Positions 38,414-48,500 of a stretch of DNA of 64,000 nucleotides are shown in pieces. Made by a program: the position numbers and the translations under genes. A model generated the notes under the pieces. It was not told where the DNA came from. It worked only from the letters and a program-made list of their open reading frames with translations, and searched no databases. Within the stretch, counting starts at the first letter, position 1; the number at the start of each line of letters is the position of its first letter. The stretch comes from Ruegeria sp. THAF57 (lineage in GTDB: Bacteria; Pseudomonadota; Alphaproteobacteria; Rhodobacterales; Rhodobacteraceae): NCBI RefSeq assembly GCF_903914075.1, contig NZ_CAIWNQ010000001.1, positions 682,001 to 746,000 on the forward strand. The letters are read 5' to 3'.

Positions 38414-40696
38414 TTAGCCGCACTTGGAATGCCCGCAGCTTCGGCAGGTCATGCAGCCCTCGATCATTACCATATCGAACTGCCCGCAAGACGGGCACGC
38501 CTTGCCGCGTGGCCCATCCATGTTCACCACTTGCGCCTGCGGGTCGGACTTGAGGCCCATTCCCTCGCCTTCCAGAAATCCGATGTTGATAAGGTGTTGT
38601 TCAATAACGCCCCCAATCGCAGCAAGGATCGACGGGATGTACTTGCCCTGAACCCAGGCCCCGCCGCGCGGGTCGAACACGGCCTTCAGCTCTTCCACCA
38701 CGAATGACACATCTCCACCACGCCGGAACACGGCCGAGATCATCCGGGTCAGCGCCAGCGTCCAGGCGTAATGCTCCATATTTTTCGAGTTGATGAACAC
38801 CTCGAACGGACGACGGCGACCACCGATGACGATATCGTTGATGGTCAGGTAGATTGCGTGCTCGCTATCGGGCCATTTCAGCTTGTAGGTCGAACCCTCC
38901 AGCGATTGCGGCCGGTCCAGTGGTTCGGACATGTAGATCACGTCGCCCCCGTCGACTTCATGCGGGGCGTCGGCGCTTTCACCGGGCACCTTGTCATCGC
39001 TTTCAGAAACAGTCAGGACCGATCCGGTCACGTCATTGGGGCGATAGGTCGTGCAGCCCTTGCAGCCCTGATCCCAAGCCTGCATGTAGACGTCCTTGAA
39101 CGCGTCAAAGCTGATATCCTCGGGGCAGTTGATCGTCTTGGAAATCGAGCTATCGATCCATTTCTGCGCCGCCGCCTGCATTTTGACGTGATCCGACGGG
39201 GACAGGGTTTGCGCGTTCACGAAATAATCGGGCAAGGCGGTATCGCCGAACTTGTCGCGCCACATCTGCACGGCATAATCCACGACCTCTTCCTCGGTGC
39301 GCGAGCCATCTTTCTGCAGCACCTTGCGCGTATAGGCATAGGCAAAGACCGGCTCGATCCCCGAAGACACATTGCCTGCGTATAGGGAAATCGTCCCTGT
39401 CGGCGCGATCGAGGTCAGCAAAGCGTTGCGAATGCCGTGTTCGCGAATGGCTTCTCGCACATCCTCATCCATCTGCTGCATGGTGCCGCTGGCTAGATAT
39501 TTCTCGGCGTCGAACAAAGGGAACGCGCCTTTTTCCTTCGCCAAATCCACCGACGCCAGATACGCGGCGCGGGCGATCGCGTGCAACCAGCGTTCGGTCT
39601 GACGCGCCGCCTCGTCCGAGCCATAGCGCAGACCCAGCATCAACAGCGCATCGGCCAGCCCGGTCACACCCAGTCCGATACGGCGCTTGTCCTGCGCCTC
39701 GGCTTCTTGTTCGATCAGCGGGAATTTCGACGCATCCACCACGTTGTCCATCATCCGGACGGCTGTAGCGACCAGATCCTGCAACGCGGCCTCATCCAGA
39801 TGAGCGGCGTCCTCGAAAGGTTCCGCCACCAGCCGCGCAAGGTTGATCGAGCCCAACAGACACGCGCCATATGGCGGCAGGGGCTGCTCGCCACAGGGGT
39901 TCGTCGCCGCAATGGTTTCCACATAGCTCAGGTTGTTGGCCTGATTGATGCGGTCGATGAAGATCACGCCCGGCTCGGCATAATCATAGGTAGCCTGCAT
40001 GATCTTGTTCCACAGATCACGCGCTTGCACCGTTTGATAGACCTTGCCGTCAAAGACTAATTCCCACGGTCCGTCGGCCTTGACCGCTTCCATAAACGGG
40101 TCCGTAACCAGCACCGACATGTTGAACATGCGCAAACGGGCGGGGTCGGACTTGGCGGTAATGAATTGCTCGATATCGGGGTGATCGCAGCGCATCGTCG
40201 CCATCATCGCCCCACGGCGCGAACCAGCGGACATGATGGTGCGGCACATCGCGTCCCACACATCCATGAACGACAGCGGGCCAGAGGCATCCGCAGCTAC
40301 CCCATGCACATCCGCGCCGCGCGGTCGGATGGTCGAGAAATCGTAACCGATCCCCCCGCCCTGCTGCATGGTCAATGCGGCCTCTTTCAGCATATCGAAA
40401 ATGCCGCCCATGCTGTCGGGAATAGTGCCCATGACAAAGCAGTTGAACAGCGTCACCTGACGCGCGGTCCCCGCGCCCGCAGTGATGCGCCCGGCGGGGA
40501 GATATTTGAAATCCTCCAGCGCCTCAAAGAACTTGTCCTCCCAATGGGCCGCGTCTTTTTCCACACGCGCCAGATCGCGGGCGATGCGCCGCCAGCTATC
40601 CTCGACTGTTTGGTCAATAGGTGTGCCATCCGCCTGCTTGAAGCGGTATTTCATGTCCCAGATCTGCTCGGCGATGGGGGCGGCAAAGCGGCTCAT
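38414..40696 (-). CDS. nrdJ: Adenosylcobalamin-dependent ribonucleotide reductase (class II)
   Basis: It reduces ribonucleotides to deoxyribonucleotides using a cobalamin radical, so it works with or without oxygen. The 760-residue protein has Cys86 in LFNCFVMG, QQGGGIGYDFS, the radical-site motif NPCGEQ (266-271, Cys268 and Glu270), and PTGTISLYAGNVSSGIEP. The tail carries CPSCGQ, then CMTCRSCGHSKCG, a zinc-ribbon/redox pair. Length fits the short class II form. No B12 riboswitch fits into the 130-nt upstream region. A DnaA-box word and a partial NrdR-like site are seen there. Confidence 0.95.
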   Translation of the reverse strand: MSRFAAPIAEQIWDMKYRFKQADGTPIDQTVEDSWRRIARDLARVEKDAAHWEDKFFEALEDFKYLPAGRITAGAGTARQVTLFNCFVMGTIPDSMGGIFDMLKEAALTMQQGGGIGYDFSTIRPRGADVHGVAADASGPLSFMDVWDAMCRTIMSAGSRRGAMMATMRCDHPDIEQFITAKSDPARLRMFNMSVLVTDPFMEAVKADGPWELVFDGKVYQTVQARDLWNKIMQATYDYAEPGVIFIDRINQANNLSYVETIAATNPCGEQPLPPYGACLLGSINLARLVAEPFEDAAHLDEAALQDLVATAVRMMDNVVDASKFPLIEQEAEAQDKRRIGLGVTGLADALLMLGLRYGSDEAARQTERWLHAIARAAYLASVDLAKEKGAFPLFDAEKYLASGTMQQMDEDVREAIREHGIRNALLTSIAPTGTISLYAGNVSSGIEPVFAYAYTRKVLQKDGSRTEEEVVDYAVQMWRDKFGDTALPDYFVNAQTLSPSDHVKMQAAAQKWIDSSISKTINCPEDISFDAFKDVYMQAWDQGCKGCTTYRPNDVTGSVLTVSESDDKVPGESADAPHEVDGGDVIYMSEPLDRPQSLEGSTYKLKWPDSEHAIYLTINDIVIGGRRRPFEVFINSKNMEHYAWTLALTRMISAVFRRGGDVSFVVEELKAVFDPRGGAWVQGKYIPSILAAIGGVIEQHLINIGFLEGEGMGLKSDPQAQVVNMDGPRGKACPSCGQFDMVMIEGCMTCRSCGHSKCG

Positions 40697-40781
40697 TGGT
40701 GATTCCCTGTCCTGAAAGAGGTATCCAGACTACCTCAAATCACAACAAAACCACAACACCTTGATAGCATCGCCATGCAAG

Positions 40782-40795
40782 CTACAATATAGGGG
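40782..40795. promoter_or_regulatory. Possible NrdR-like half site upstream of nrdJ
   Basis: On the minus strand CCCCTATATTGTAG. The right half resembles the NrdR box, the left half does not. It lies about 90 nt before the nrdJ ATG. Weak on sequence alone. Confidence 0.25.
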
Positions 40796-40824
40796 TGGGC
40801 CTTGGGACGACTCTGTGGGAAAGC

Positions 40825-40833
40825 TGTGGATAA
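40825..40833 (-). promoter_or_regulatory. DnaA-box consensus word upstream of nrdJ
   Basis: TGTGGATAA, the exact reverse complement of the DnaA box TTATCCACA, about 130 nt upstream of nrdJ and overlapping the GTG start of the divergent DUF1489 gene. It may be a chance word because it is also coding. Confidence 0.3.
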
Positions 40834-41257
40834 GTACGTAAACCTCATCAAACTTTCGGTTGGATCGGAAAGTGTCGATACGTTGATGGCGTGGCAGGAC
40901 AGCCGCAAACCACTGTATGAGGACGGCTGCCCGCGGCATGTCACCCGCATGTGGCCCAAGCGCGAGGCCGAGATTTTGAACGGTGGATCAATCTATTGGG
41001 TGATCAAAGGCGTGATTCAATGCCGCCAACGTATCCAGCGTCTGGATGAAGTGCGCGGAGAGGACGGCATCCGCCGATGCGCCATCGTGCTGGACCCCGA
41101 AGTGCACCGCACCCAGAACGCCCTGAAGCGCCCCTTTCAAGGCTGGCGCTATTTGAAACCCGAGGATACTCCGGCCGATCTGCCCAAGGGCCGCGAGCAG
41201 GACGACGCCCTGCCCGACGATCTGAACCGCGCATTGGCGGATATCGGGGTGCTTTAG
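40826..41257 (+). CDS. DUF1489 family protein
   Basis: This 143-residue protein of the alphaproteobacterial DUF1489 family has YVNLIKLSVGSESVDTLMAWQ, PRHVTRMWPKR, GGSIYWVIKGVIQCRQRI and the end segment FQGWRYLKPEDTPADL (motifs given in part). No function is known. It starts with GTG at 40826. Upstream in-frame codons back to 40802 have no better site. It is divergent from nrdJ, and its stop overlaps that of hisG by 3-4 nt. Confidence 0.8.
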   Translation: MDKYVNLIKLSVGSESVDTLMAWQDSRKPLYEDGCPRHVTRMWPKREAEILNGGSIYWVIKGVIQCRQRIQRLDEVRGEDGIRRCAIVLDPEVHRTQNALKRPFQGWRYLKPEDTPADLPKGREQDDALPDDLNRALADIGVL

Positions 41258-41943
41258 CCCAAGCGGTCCAGCAGTTCGGACAGAACGGCTTTGTCCTCAG
41301 CCTCATACTTGGCCACACGGCTACGCCACAGCGTCGCCTGCGACTGCAGGATTAGCCCGTCGGTCAGGATTTTCAGGTGGTTCGCCCGCAGCGTTTCTCC
41401 GGTCGAGGTGATGTCAGCAATCGCCTCGGCGGTTTCGTTCATCACGGTGCCTTCGGTCGCACCCTGACTGTCGACCAGAGTGTAGTCGGCCACGCCTGCA
41501 TCGGTCAGGAATTCCCGCACCAGCCGGTGATACTTGGTCGCAATCCGCAGTCGGTGACCGTGGGTCTTGCGGAAGGCTGCCGCCGCCGCGTCCAGATCGT
41601 CCAGCGTATCCACGTCCACCCAACAGGCCGGGGTCGCGATGATCAGGTCCGCCTTGCCGAAACCAAGCTGTGATATCTGTTCGACCTGCTGTTCCCAGCG
41701 CGGCAGTTTCTCATGCACCAGATCAATGCCAGTCACACCCAGATGAATGCGTCCGGCCGCCAGTTCGCGTGGGATTTCTCCTGCCGACAACAGGATCAGT
41801 GAAACACCGTCGATCCCGTCGACTTTACCCGCATATTCCCGGTCCGATCCGCTGCGCGACAGGGTGATGCCGCGCTTTTCGAACCAGCCAAAGGTCTTGT
41901 CCATCAACCGGCCCTTCGAGGGCACGCCCAGTTTCAAACTCAT
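41254..41943 (-). CDS. hisG: ATP phosphoribosyltransferase, short form HisG
   Basis: This is the first step of histidine synthesis: PRPP plus ATP gives phosphoribosyl-ATP. The 229-residue protein lacks the C-terminal regulatory domain, so it belongs to the HisG-S type that needs HisZ. Visible are LGVPSKGRLMD, ELAAGRIHLGVTGIDLV, IATKYHRLVREF and the PRPP loop VDSQGATEGTVMNETAEAI (in part). The start overlaps the hisZ stop by 4 nt, fitting an obligate hetero-octamer. Confidence 0.95.
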   Translation of the reverse strand: MSLKLGVPSKGRLMDKTFGWFEKRGITLSRSGSDREYAGKVDGIDGVSLILLSAGEIPRELAAGRIHLGVTGIDLVHEKLPRWEQQVEQISQLGFGKADLIIATPACWVDVDTLDDLDAAAAAFRKTHGHRLRIATKYHRLVREFLTDAGVADYTLVDSQGATEGTVMNETAEAIADITSTGETLRANHLKILTDGLILQSQATLWRSRVAKYEAEDKAVLSELLDRLG

Positions 41944-43028
41944 TGCGCGGCCTCCTCGATCTCAAGCATCAGGTCAGGGCGAATGACGCCACCTACGGCC
42001 GGAATTTCAGCCCCGTTCCCCAACTGCCGGGTCAGCGCGTCATAGCGCCCGCCGGTTGCGATGGGCGGCAGGTCGGGGCGTCCTTCGGCGTAGAAACCGA
42101 AAACAAAGCCGTCGTAATATTCCATCGACGTGCGCCCATAGGCGGCTTCGAAATCCAGCCGCTCGACATCCACACCACACGCTTGCAGCGACGCGACCCG
42201 CGCCTCGAGCCTGTCCAACGCCGGGGTGATCTGCGGCAAATCCACCGCCACATCTCGCAGTTGCTCCAGCGCGAAGGGCATCGTTTCGCGCACGTTCAAC
42301 AGGGTTTCCAGCCCGACAAGTTCGTTATCCGAAATCGGAGGCGTATCGCGATCTTCGCGCAGCGCGGCGATCCGCGCCTCAATCTCGGCGGCCCGGCGTT
42401 TGCCGATCATAGGCGCATCTGTCGCCAAAGGATCTTTGGCATCCAGAAGCGTGTCGCGCCCTTCGGGGCCAGGCTTACGCCCGGCAAAGCGATCCAAAAG
42501 AACGCGGAACCGGCGAGGCCGCCACAAGTGCCGCATCAGCGCGGCTTTGCGGCGGTCGGTGGTTTTCAGCCCCGCAACGGCGGCGGTCAGGATACCGATA
42601 TCCCCGGTCGCCGCGCGCAGCGGCAAGCCACGTAGTTGCAGCGCAAACAACGAGAACACCTCGGCATCCGCGCCTGCGGGGTCGTTGCGGTCAAATACCT
42701 CGTACCCAACCTGAATGTATTCGTTCGAGCGGTCCGGATCATGCTCTTGCCGCCGGAACACCTCGCCCGAATAGGTATAGCGCGCAGGCTCGGCCCCCTC
42801 GCGCATGTGCATCTGCACCACGGGCAGGGTGAAGTCCGGGCGCAGCATCTGCTCGCCCCGCAGCGCGTCCGAGGTCACATAGGCGCGCGCGCGGATATCC
42901 TCGCCATAAAGGTCCAGCAGCGTGTCGGCCGGTTGCAGCAGCGGAGGATCCACGACCTGCGCGCCTGCGGCCTCGAACCTGACGCGCATCATCGCGGCAC
43001 GGGCCTGTATCTGGGAACGGTTGGGCAT
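41940..43028 (-). CDS. hisZ: ATP phosphoribosyltransferase regulatory subunit HisZ
   Basis: HisZ is a histidyl-tRNA synthetase paralogue without aminoacylation that activates short HisG and carries the histidine feedback site. The 362-residue protein keeps class II synthetase-like motifs: RPDFTLPVVQMHMR, RYTYSGEVFRRQEHDPDRSNEYIQVGYE (in part), YYDGFVFGFY and GGRYDALTRQLG. No anticodon-binding domain is present. It sits 3 nt after hisS and overlaps hisG. Confidence 0.93.
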   Translation of the reverse strand: MPNRSQIQARAAMMRVRFEAAGAQVVDPPLLQPADTLLDLYGEDIRARAYVTSDALRGEQMLRPDFTLPVVQMHMREGAEPARYTYSGEVFRRQEHDPDRSNEYIQVGYEVFDRNDPAGADAEVFSLFALQLRGLPLRAATGDIGILTAAVAGLKTTDRRKAALMRHLWRPRRFRVLLDRFAGRKPGPEGRDTLLDAKDPLATDAPMIGKRRAAEIEARIAALREDRDTPPISDNELVGLETLLNVRETMPFALEQLRDVAVDLPQITPALDRLEARVASLQACGVDVERLDFEAAYGRTSMEYYDGFVFGFYAEGRPDLPPIATGGRYDALTRQLGNGAEIPAVGGVIRPDLMLEIEEAAQ

Positions 43029-43031
43029 AGG

Positions 43032-44519
43032 TCAGTCCTGACTGTCCAGAATTTCACGCACCTTGGCGACCAGATCACCGCGCGGTACTTCGAACTGGCT
43101 GGGGCGTTCTTTCCATTCCTCAAGCGTGGCGCTTTCGGCGATCTTGGCACCAAGGATCAAGTCCTTGATCTGCACGATGCCATTTGCCTTTTCATCGCCA
43201 CCTTCGATCACTGCAATCGGAGAATTGCGCTTGTCCGCATATTTCAACTGATTGCCAAAGTTCTTAGGATTGCCCAGATAAACCTCGGCCCGGATGCCCG
43301 CGTTTCGCAGCTCGGCCACTATCGCCTGATAGTCGGCCATACGGTCGCGGTCCATCACGGTTACAACCACGGGACCAGTCGCCTGCGCGGCAATCCGGCC
43401 CTTTTCGCGCAGGGCGGCCAGCAGCCGGTCGACACCGATGGACACGCCCGTCGCAGGCACTTCCTGCCCAGTAAACCGTTTGACCAGATCGTCATAGCGG
43501 CCGCCGCCCGAGACCGACCCGAACTGCCGCTTGCGGCCTTTCTCGTCGAAAATCTCAAAGGTCAATTCAGCTTCATAGACAGGGCCGGTATAGTAGCCGA
43601 GGCCCCGCACGACCGAGGGGTCTATCTCGATCCGATCCGAGCCATAGCCGCCCGCATCCAACAAGGCGCCGATCTGTTCCAACTCGGCAATACCGTCTGC
43701 ACCGATTTTGCTGTCGCCAACGGCGGCGCGCAGGTTCGCCAGTGTTTCGGCGGTATCCTCAGCCTTCGAGGTCAGGAAGGCAATCACCGGCTCGGCTTGA
43801 TCATCGCTCAGACCCACACCGTCGATGAACGCGCCCGAAGAATCCAGTCGGCCCTTGGTCAGCAGTTCACGCACACCGGCCTCACCCACCTTGTCGAACT
43901 TGTCGATGGTGCGCAGAACGTTGTCTCGGGCGGTGGCGTCTTCGCCCAGACCCATCGCCTCAAGCACACCGTTCAGAACCTTGCGGTTGTTGACCCGCAC
44001 CAGATAGTCGCCGCGCGGGATGCCCACGGTCTCCAGTGTGTCCGACAACATTGCGCAAATCTCGGCATCGGCAGCCATCGAGGCCGTGCCCACCGTATCC
44101 GCATCGCATTGATAAAACTGACGATACCGCCCCGGCCCGGGCTTTTCGTTTCGCCAGACTGGGCCCATCGCATAGCGGCGATAGGGCGTCGGCAGGTCGT
44201 TGCGGTGCTGCGCATAGACGCGGGCCAAAGGCGCGGTCAGGTCATAGCGCAGGGCCATCCAGTCGCCCTTGTCGTTTTCGTCGACTTCCTGCCACGCAAA
44301 CACACCCTCATTCGGGCGATCAACATCCGGAAGGAACTTGCCCAACGCCTCGACCGTCTCAACCGCGCTGCTTTCCAGAGCGTCAAACCCATAGCGATGA
44401 TAGACGTCCGCAATCGCCTGCAGCATCTCGGTGCGCTGCGAGACTTCCTGGCCGAAATAGTCGCGGAACCCTTTCGGCGTTACGGCCTTGGGGCGGGGCT
44501 GTTTCTTGGGCTTGGCCAT
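43032..44519 (-). CDS. hisS: Histidyl-tRNA synthetase
   Basis: It charges tRNA-His. The 495-residue class II synthetase has [23 protein letters not shown], motif 2 region [27 protein letters not shown] (in part), the [11 protein letters not shown] histidine loop, [10 protein letters not shown] motif, and a C-terminal anticodon-binding domain ([11 protein letters not shown] onwards). The ATG at 44519 gives [13 protein letters not shown]. The longer ORF to 44603 is rejected. Genuine HisRS and its paralogue HisZ are thus consecutive genes. Confidence 0.96.
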   Translation of the reverse strand: MAKPKKQPRPKAVTPKGFRDYFGQEVSQRTEMLQAIADVYHRYGFDALESSAVETVEALGKFLPDVDRPNEGVFAWQEVDENDKGDWMALRYDLTAPLARVYAQHRNDLPTPYRRYAMGPVWRNEKPGPGRYRQFYQCDADTVGTASMAADAEICAMLSDTLETVGIPRGDYLVRVNNRKVLNGVLEAMGLGEDATARDNVLRTIDKFDKVGEAGVRELLTKGRLDSSGAFIDGVGLSDDQAEPVIAFLTSKAEDTAETLANLRAAVGDSKIGADGIAELEQIGALLDAGGYGSDRIEIDPSVVRGLGYYTGPVYEAELTFEIFDEKGRKRQFGSVSGGGRYDDLVKRFTGQEVPATGVSIGVDRLLAALREKGRIAAQATGPVVVTVMDRDRMADYQAIVAELRNAGIRAEVYLGNPKNFGNQLKYADKRNSPIAVIEGGDEKANGIVQIKDLILGAKIAESATLEEWKERPSQFEVPRGDLVAKVREILDSQD

Positions 44520-44645
44520 GTGGGGCGTCCTTGGGCGTTTAGTGTTCCGCGCGCGGTCTATCCCATGCCCCGCATCGGGGCAAGGCGCGCTTTCGCTGGT
44601 CATGACCTGCCCGTGCCGCTATGACCATGTCAAAAGGAGACCCCC

Positions 44646-44840
44646 ATGCAGCATCTGGAAGAACAGATCGCCCACCTGACGCGCACGGTCGAAGATCTGA
44701 ACGCGGTCGTCACGGCCCAGCAATCCGAGATCGACCGCCTGACTCGCCGCGTTGAGATGCTGTTGCAACGCGAGGCTGAACGGGCACAAGAAGGGTCCGG
44801 CGGCGTCGTGTTCGGAGACGAACGCCCGCCGCATTACTGA
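44646..44840 (+). CDS. slyX: SlyX family protein
   Basis: This small 64-residue protein is nearly all coiled coil: LEEQIAHLTRTVEDLNAVVT and IDRLTRRVEMLL (in part), with the short basic/acidic tail ending in ERPPHY, which is the SlyX hallmark. A strong AAAGGAGACCCCC precedes the ATG. Function is not known. Confidence 0.85.
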   Translation: MQHLEEQIAHLTRTVEDLNAVVTAQQSEIDRLTRRVEMLLQREAERAQEGSGGVVFGDERPPHY

Positions 44841-44844
44841 AGGC

Positions 44845-45219
44845 TTACAATCCCAAGGTCTTTTTTACGGCTGCATCGACCACTCCGCCCAAAAGCGCGT
44901 CTTTGTCAGCAGCACAGCCTTCGGATAGCGCAGCTATGAACGCTTCGCGCAATTGGGCCTTTTCCTCGTCCGTCGTGGCGTGATCTGCGATATCAATCTG
45001 GCGGTTGTATAGCGACAGAGCCGTCATTTTTCCGACGACAGCCACCACAAAATCTTCGTCTCCATCCGCCTCCTCAGCAATTGAGGCGCAGGTGTAATGC
45101 ATCACGGGCAAGGCATCCTGTACCATTTGTTCGGCCGCCTCATCCGCCGCAGTAAGTGCCGGAGTCACCAGAAGCGCTGTCAGAACGGCCAGTTTCGGGG
45201 CATCCATCATCGCTCTCAT
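44845..45219 (-). CDS. Small exported hypothetical protein
   Basis: This 124-residue protein has an N-terminal signal peptide (KLAVLTALLVTPALTAA) and a helical body with two cysteines (HYTCASIAEE, SEGCAADKD) that could form a disulfide in the periplasm. I do not recognise a family. The ATG at 45219 overlaps the stop of the upstream glycine-zipper gene by 4 nt, so both are likely coupled. The start could also be one of two ATGs three and four codons later. Confidence 0.6.
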   Translation of the reverse strand: MRAMMDAPKLAVLTALLVTPALTAADEAAEQMVQDALPVMHYTCASIAEEADGDEDFVVAVVGKMTALSLYNRQIDIADHATTDEEKAQLREAFIAALSEGCAADKDALLGGVVDAAVKKTLGL

Positions 45220-45428
45220 TTCCAGTTATGCCCGATAATCGCGCCAGCCACACCACCGATGGCTGCGCCTTTGCCGTCTCCGACCAGCGCCCCGACACCG
45301 GCCCCGATCAGCGCACCTTCGATTGTCTGCTTTTTCTTCTTGTCATCGGCAGCGCCCGCCGAAACCAACGCCAGTGATGCCACCGCAGCCAGTGTAACAG
45401 TTTTGAACCCAAAACTTGAAAACGTCAT
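45216..45428 (-). CDS. Small glycine-zipper envelope protein
   Basis: A 70-residue protein: signal peptide (VTLAAVASLALVSAGA), a lysine-rich DDKKKKQ linker, then a glycine-zipper hairpin (GALIGAGVGALVGDGKGAAIGG, in part) ending IIGHNWK. This is like YMGG/17-kDa antigen-type domains, which insert in membranes. The ATG at 45428 follows AAGGAGGGTTATTC. The longer ORF to 45461 is less likely. Its role is unknown. It is co-transcribed with the small exported gene. Confidence 0.72.
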   Translation of the reverse strand: MTFSSFGFKTVTLAAVASLALVSAGAADDKKKKQTIEGALIGAGVGALVGDGKGAAIGGVAGAIIGHNWK

Positions 45429-45505
45429 GAATAACCCTCCTTTGGCACGAAACCAATACATGTCAGACTAGCCGGAGGGCCGAAGCCTGGCAACAAAAGG
45501 CGGGG

Positions 45506-48500
45506 TTAGAATTCTTCGACCGACATCACGCCTTCCAGCGATTTAATCGCGCCCTTTATCTGCGGATTGATGGGAAAGGTCTGACCCAAATCCATCTCGA
45601 CCTCACCCGGCAAGCCGGGGGCCATCAACAGCAATTGAATCGGCCCGCGCGCAGCATTTTTGGCAGCACCCGCTGCATCCTCCAGCACTTTGGCCACGGT
45701 GGGCAGGACTTGTTCTTCGTCCACAAAAATGCGCAGACCGGTCGCACCTGCATCGGCCACGACCGTATCTACTGGGCCTACCGACCGACCCAGCAGCTTC
45801 AACTGATCAGCTTCCATTGTGGCCTCGGCGGTCAAAACTACTTGTGCGCCAGTTTCCAGATATTCCCGCGACTTCTCAAGCGTTTCTGAGAATAGCGTCA
45901 CCTCATACGCGCCCGTTGGGTCAGACAATTGCGCAAAGGCGAACCGGTTGCCTTTGGCGGATTTCCTTTCTTGCCGCCCGGCGACCACGCCTGCCATTTT
46001 CGCAATAAACGGGCCAGAGCGCGCCTTTTCCGTTACCTCATCCAGCGTCATCACTTGTTTGCGCTTCAATGCGGGCATGTAGTCGTCCAACGGATGCCCC
46101 GATAGATAAAACCCGATAGCTTTGAATTCTTCGCTCAGACGTTCGGCTGGCAACCAGTCTGGCGTCGTGGACAGGCGCGGTTCGGGCAGATCATCCCCGG
46201 CCTCGCCGAACAGGGACACTTGGTTTGAATTCTTCTGATCATGAATCGCGGCTGAATACTGCACCAATTGCTCAAGGCTTTCGAATACGCGGCGGCGGTT
46301 CTTGTCCAACTGATCGAACGCGCCCGCCCGCGCCATCATTTCCAGCGGGCGTTTGCCAACCTTTTTCAGATCAACCCGGCGGGCAAAATCGAACAGGTTC
46401 ACAAAGGGCTTGTCGCTTGATTCACTCTGCGCGCCTCCGGCGCGACGCCCCTCAACCACGAGGTTCATCGCCTCGACGCCCACGTTTTTCAGCGCGCCCA
46501 GCGCATAAACCAGTTCTCCGTTCACCACATCGAACGTCGCCAGCGACCGGTTCACGCAGGGCGGCACATAGGGCAGTTCCAGCCCTTTGCGGACTTCTTC
46601 GAAATAGACAGCCAGCTTGTCGGTCAGGTGGATATCGCAGTTCATGACGCCTGCCATGAACTCGACCGGGTGGTTCGCCTTCAGCCAGCCTGTCTGATAG
46701 CTGACCACCGCATAGGCCGCCGCGTGGGACTTGTTGAAGCCGTAGTTGGCGAATTTCTCCAGCAGGTCGAAAACCTCGGAGGCTTTCTTGGCGTCCACGC
46801 CGTTTTCGCCCGCGCCCTTTTCAAACTTGGGGCGTTCGGCGTCCATCGCCTCTTTGATCTTTTTACCCATCGCGCGGCGCAACAGGTCCGCGCCGCCAAG
46901 GCTGTACCCCGCCATAACCTGCGCGATCTGCATCACCTGTTCCTGATAAACGATGATGCCCTGCGTTTCCTCAAGGATGTAGTCAATCAGCGGGTGCACG
47001 GATTCAATCTTGCGCTGCCCGTTCTTGACCTCGCAATAGGTCGGGATGTTCTCCATCGGGCCGGGACGGTACAGCGCCACAAGGGCCACGATGTCCTCGA
47101 TACAGGTCGGCTTCATGCGCTTGAGCGCATCCATCATGCCCGAGCTTTCCACCTGGAACACCGCCACTGTCTTGGCCGCCGAATAGAGCTTGTACGTCGC
47201 CTCATCATCCAGCGGGATGGCGTTGATCTGGTTCTCGGCCCCCTCAGCCGGTTCATAAAGTTCGGTGCCATCGGCGGCGATGTGCAAGGGCCGCCCGGAC
47301 TTGAAGATGATGTCCATCGCGTTCTGGATCACCGTCAGCGTTTTCAGACCCAGAAAATCGAATTTCACCAGCCCGGCCTGTTCGACCCATTTCATGTTGA
47401 ACTGGGTTGCGGGCATATCCGAGCGCGGATCCTGATAGAGCGGCACCAGCGCGTCTAAGGGCCGGTCCCCGATGACCACCCCCGCCGCGTGGGTGGACGC
47501 ATTCCGCAGCAAGCCCTCAACCTGCTGGCCATAGGTGAGCAGACGGTCCACCACTTCTTCATTCCGTGCCTCTTCCCGCAGGCGCGGTTCGTCTTTCAGC
47601 GCCTTTTCGATGGAGACGGGTTTGACCCCTTCGACCGGGATCATCTTCGACAAGCGATCCACCTGCCCATAAGGCATCTGCAACACGCGCCCGATATCGC
47701 GCACGGCAGCCTTGGACAGCAACGCACCAAAGGTGATGATCTGCCCCACCTTGTCGCGCCCGTATTTCTGCTGAACATAGCGGATCACCTCTTCGCGGCG
47801 ATCCATGCAGAAATCGATATCAAAGTCGGGCATCGAGACCCGCTCGGGGTTCAGAAACCGCTCAAACAGCAAGCTGTAGCGCAGCGGATCAAGGTCGGTA
47901 ATCGTCAGCGCATACGCCACCAAAGAGCCCGCGCCAGACCCCCGCCCCGGCCCAACCGGAATGTCGTGATCCTTGGCCCACTGGATAAAGTCCGCAACGA
48001 TCAGGAAATAGCCGGGGAACCCCATCCCTTCGATGATCCCAAGCTCAAAATCCAGACGCTCCTGATATTCCTCGGGCGTGACCGCATGCGGGATCACGGC
48101 CAGACGTTTCTGCAACCCTTCATTGGCGATACGGCGCAGCTCGGCCACCTCGTCATCTGCGAATTTGGGCAAGATCGGATCGCGGCGATAGGCCATGAAG
48201 GCGCAACGCCGCGCAATTTCGACCGTGTTTTCAATCGCCTCTGGCAGATCAGCGAACAACGTCGTCATCTCTTGCTGGGACTTGAAATAGTGCTGCGCCG
48301 TCAGGCGGCGGCGCCCGTCCTGCTGATCGACATACGCACCCTCCGAGATACAGATCAGCGCATCATGCGCCTCATACATATCTGGTGTCGGGAAATAGAC
48401 ATCATTGGTGGCGACCAAAGGCAGGTTCTTGGCATAGGCCATCTCGACATGACCACGCTCGGTCAGGCGTTCTGCCTCGGGCTGTCCACCCTCACCAGGA

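Noticed and set aside
40697..40825. Cobalamin riboswitch in front of the B12-dependent nrdJ.
   Set aside because: Only about 130 nt are available, and no B12-box-like conserved core was found.
42636..44624. A 662-codon open frame opposite hisS and hisZ.
   Set aside because: Antisense shadow. The minus-strand genes are certain and form an operon.
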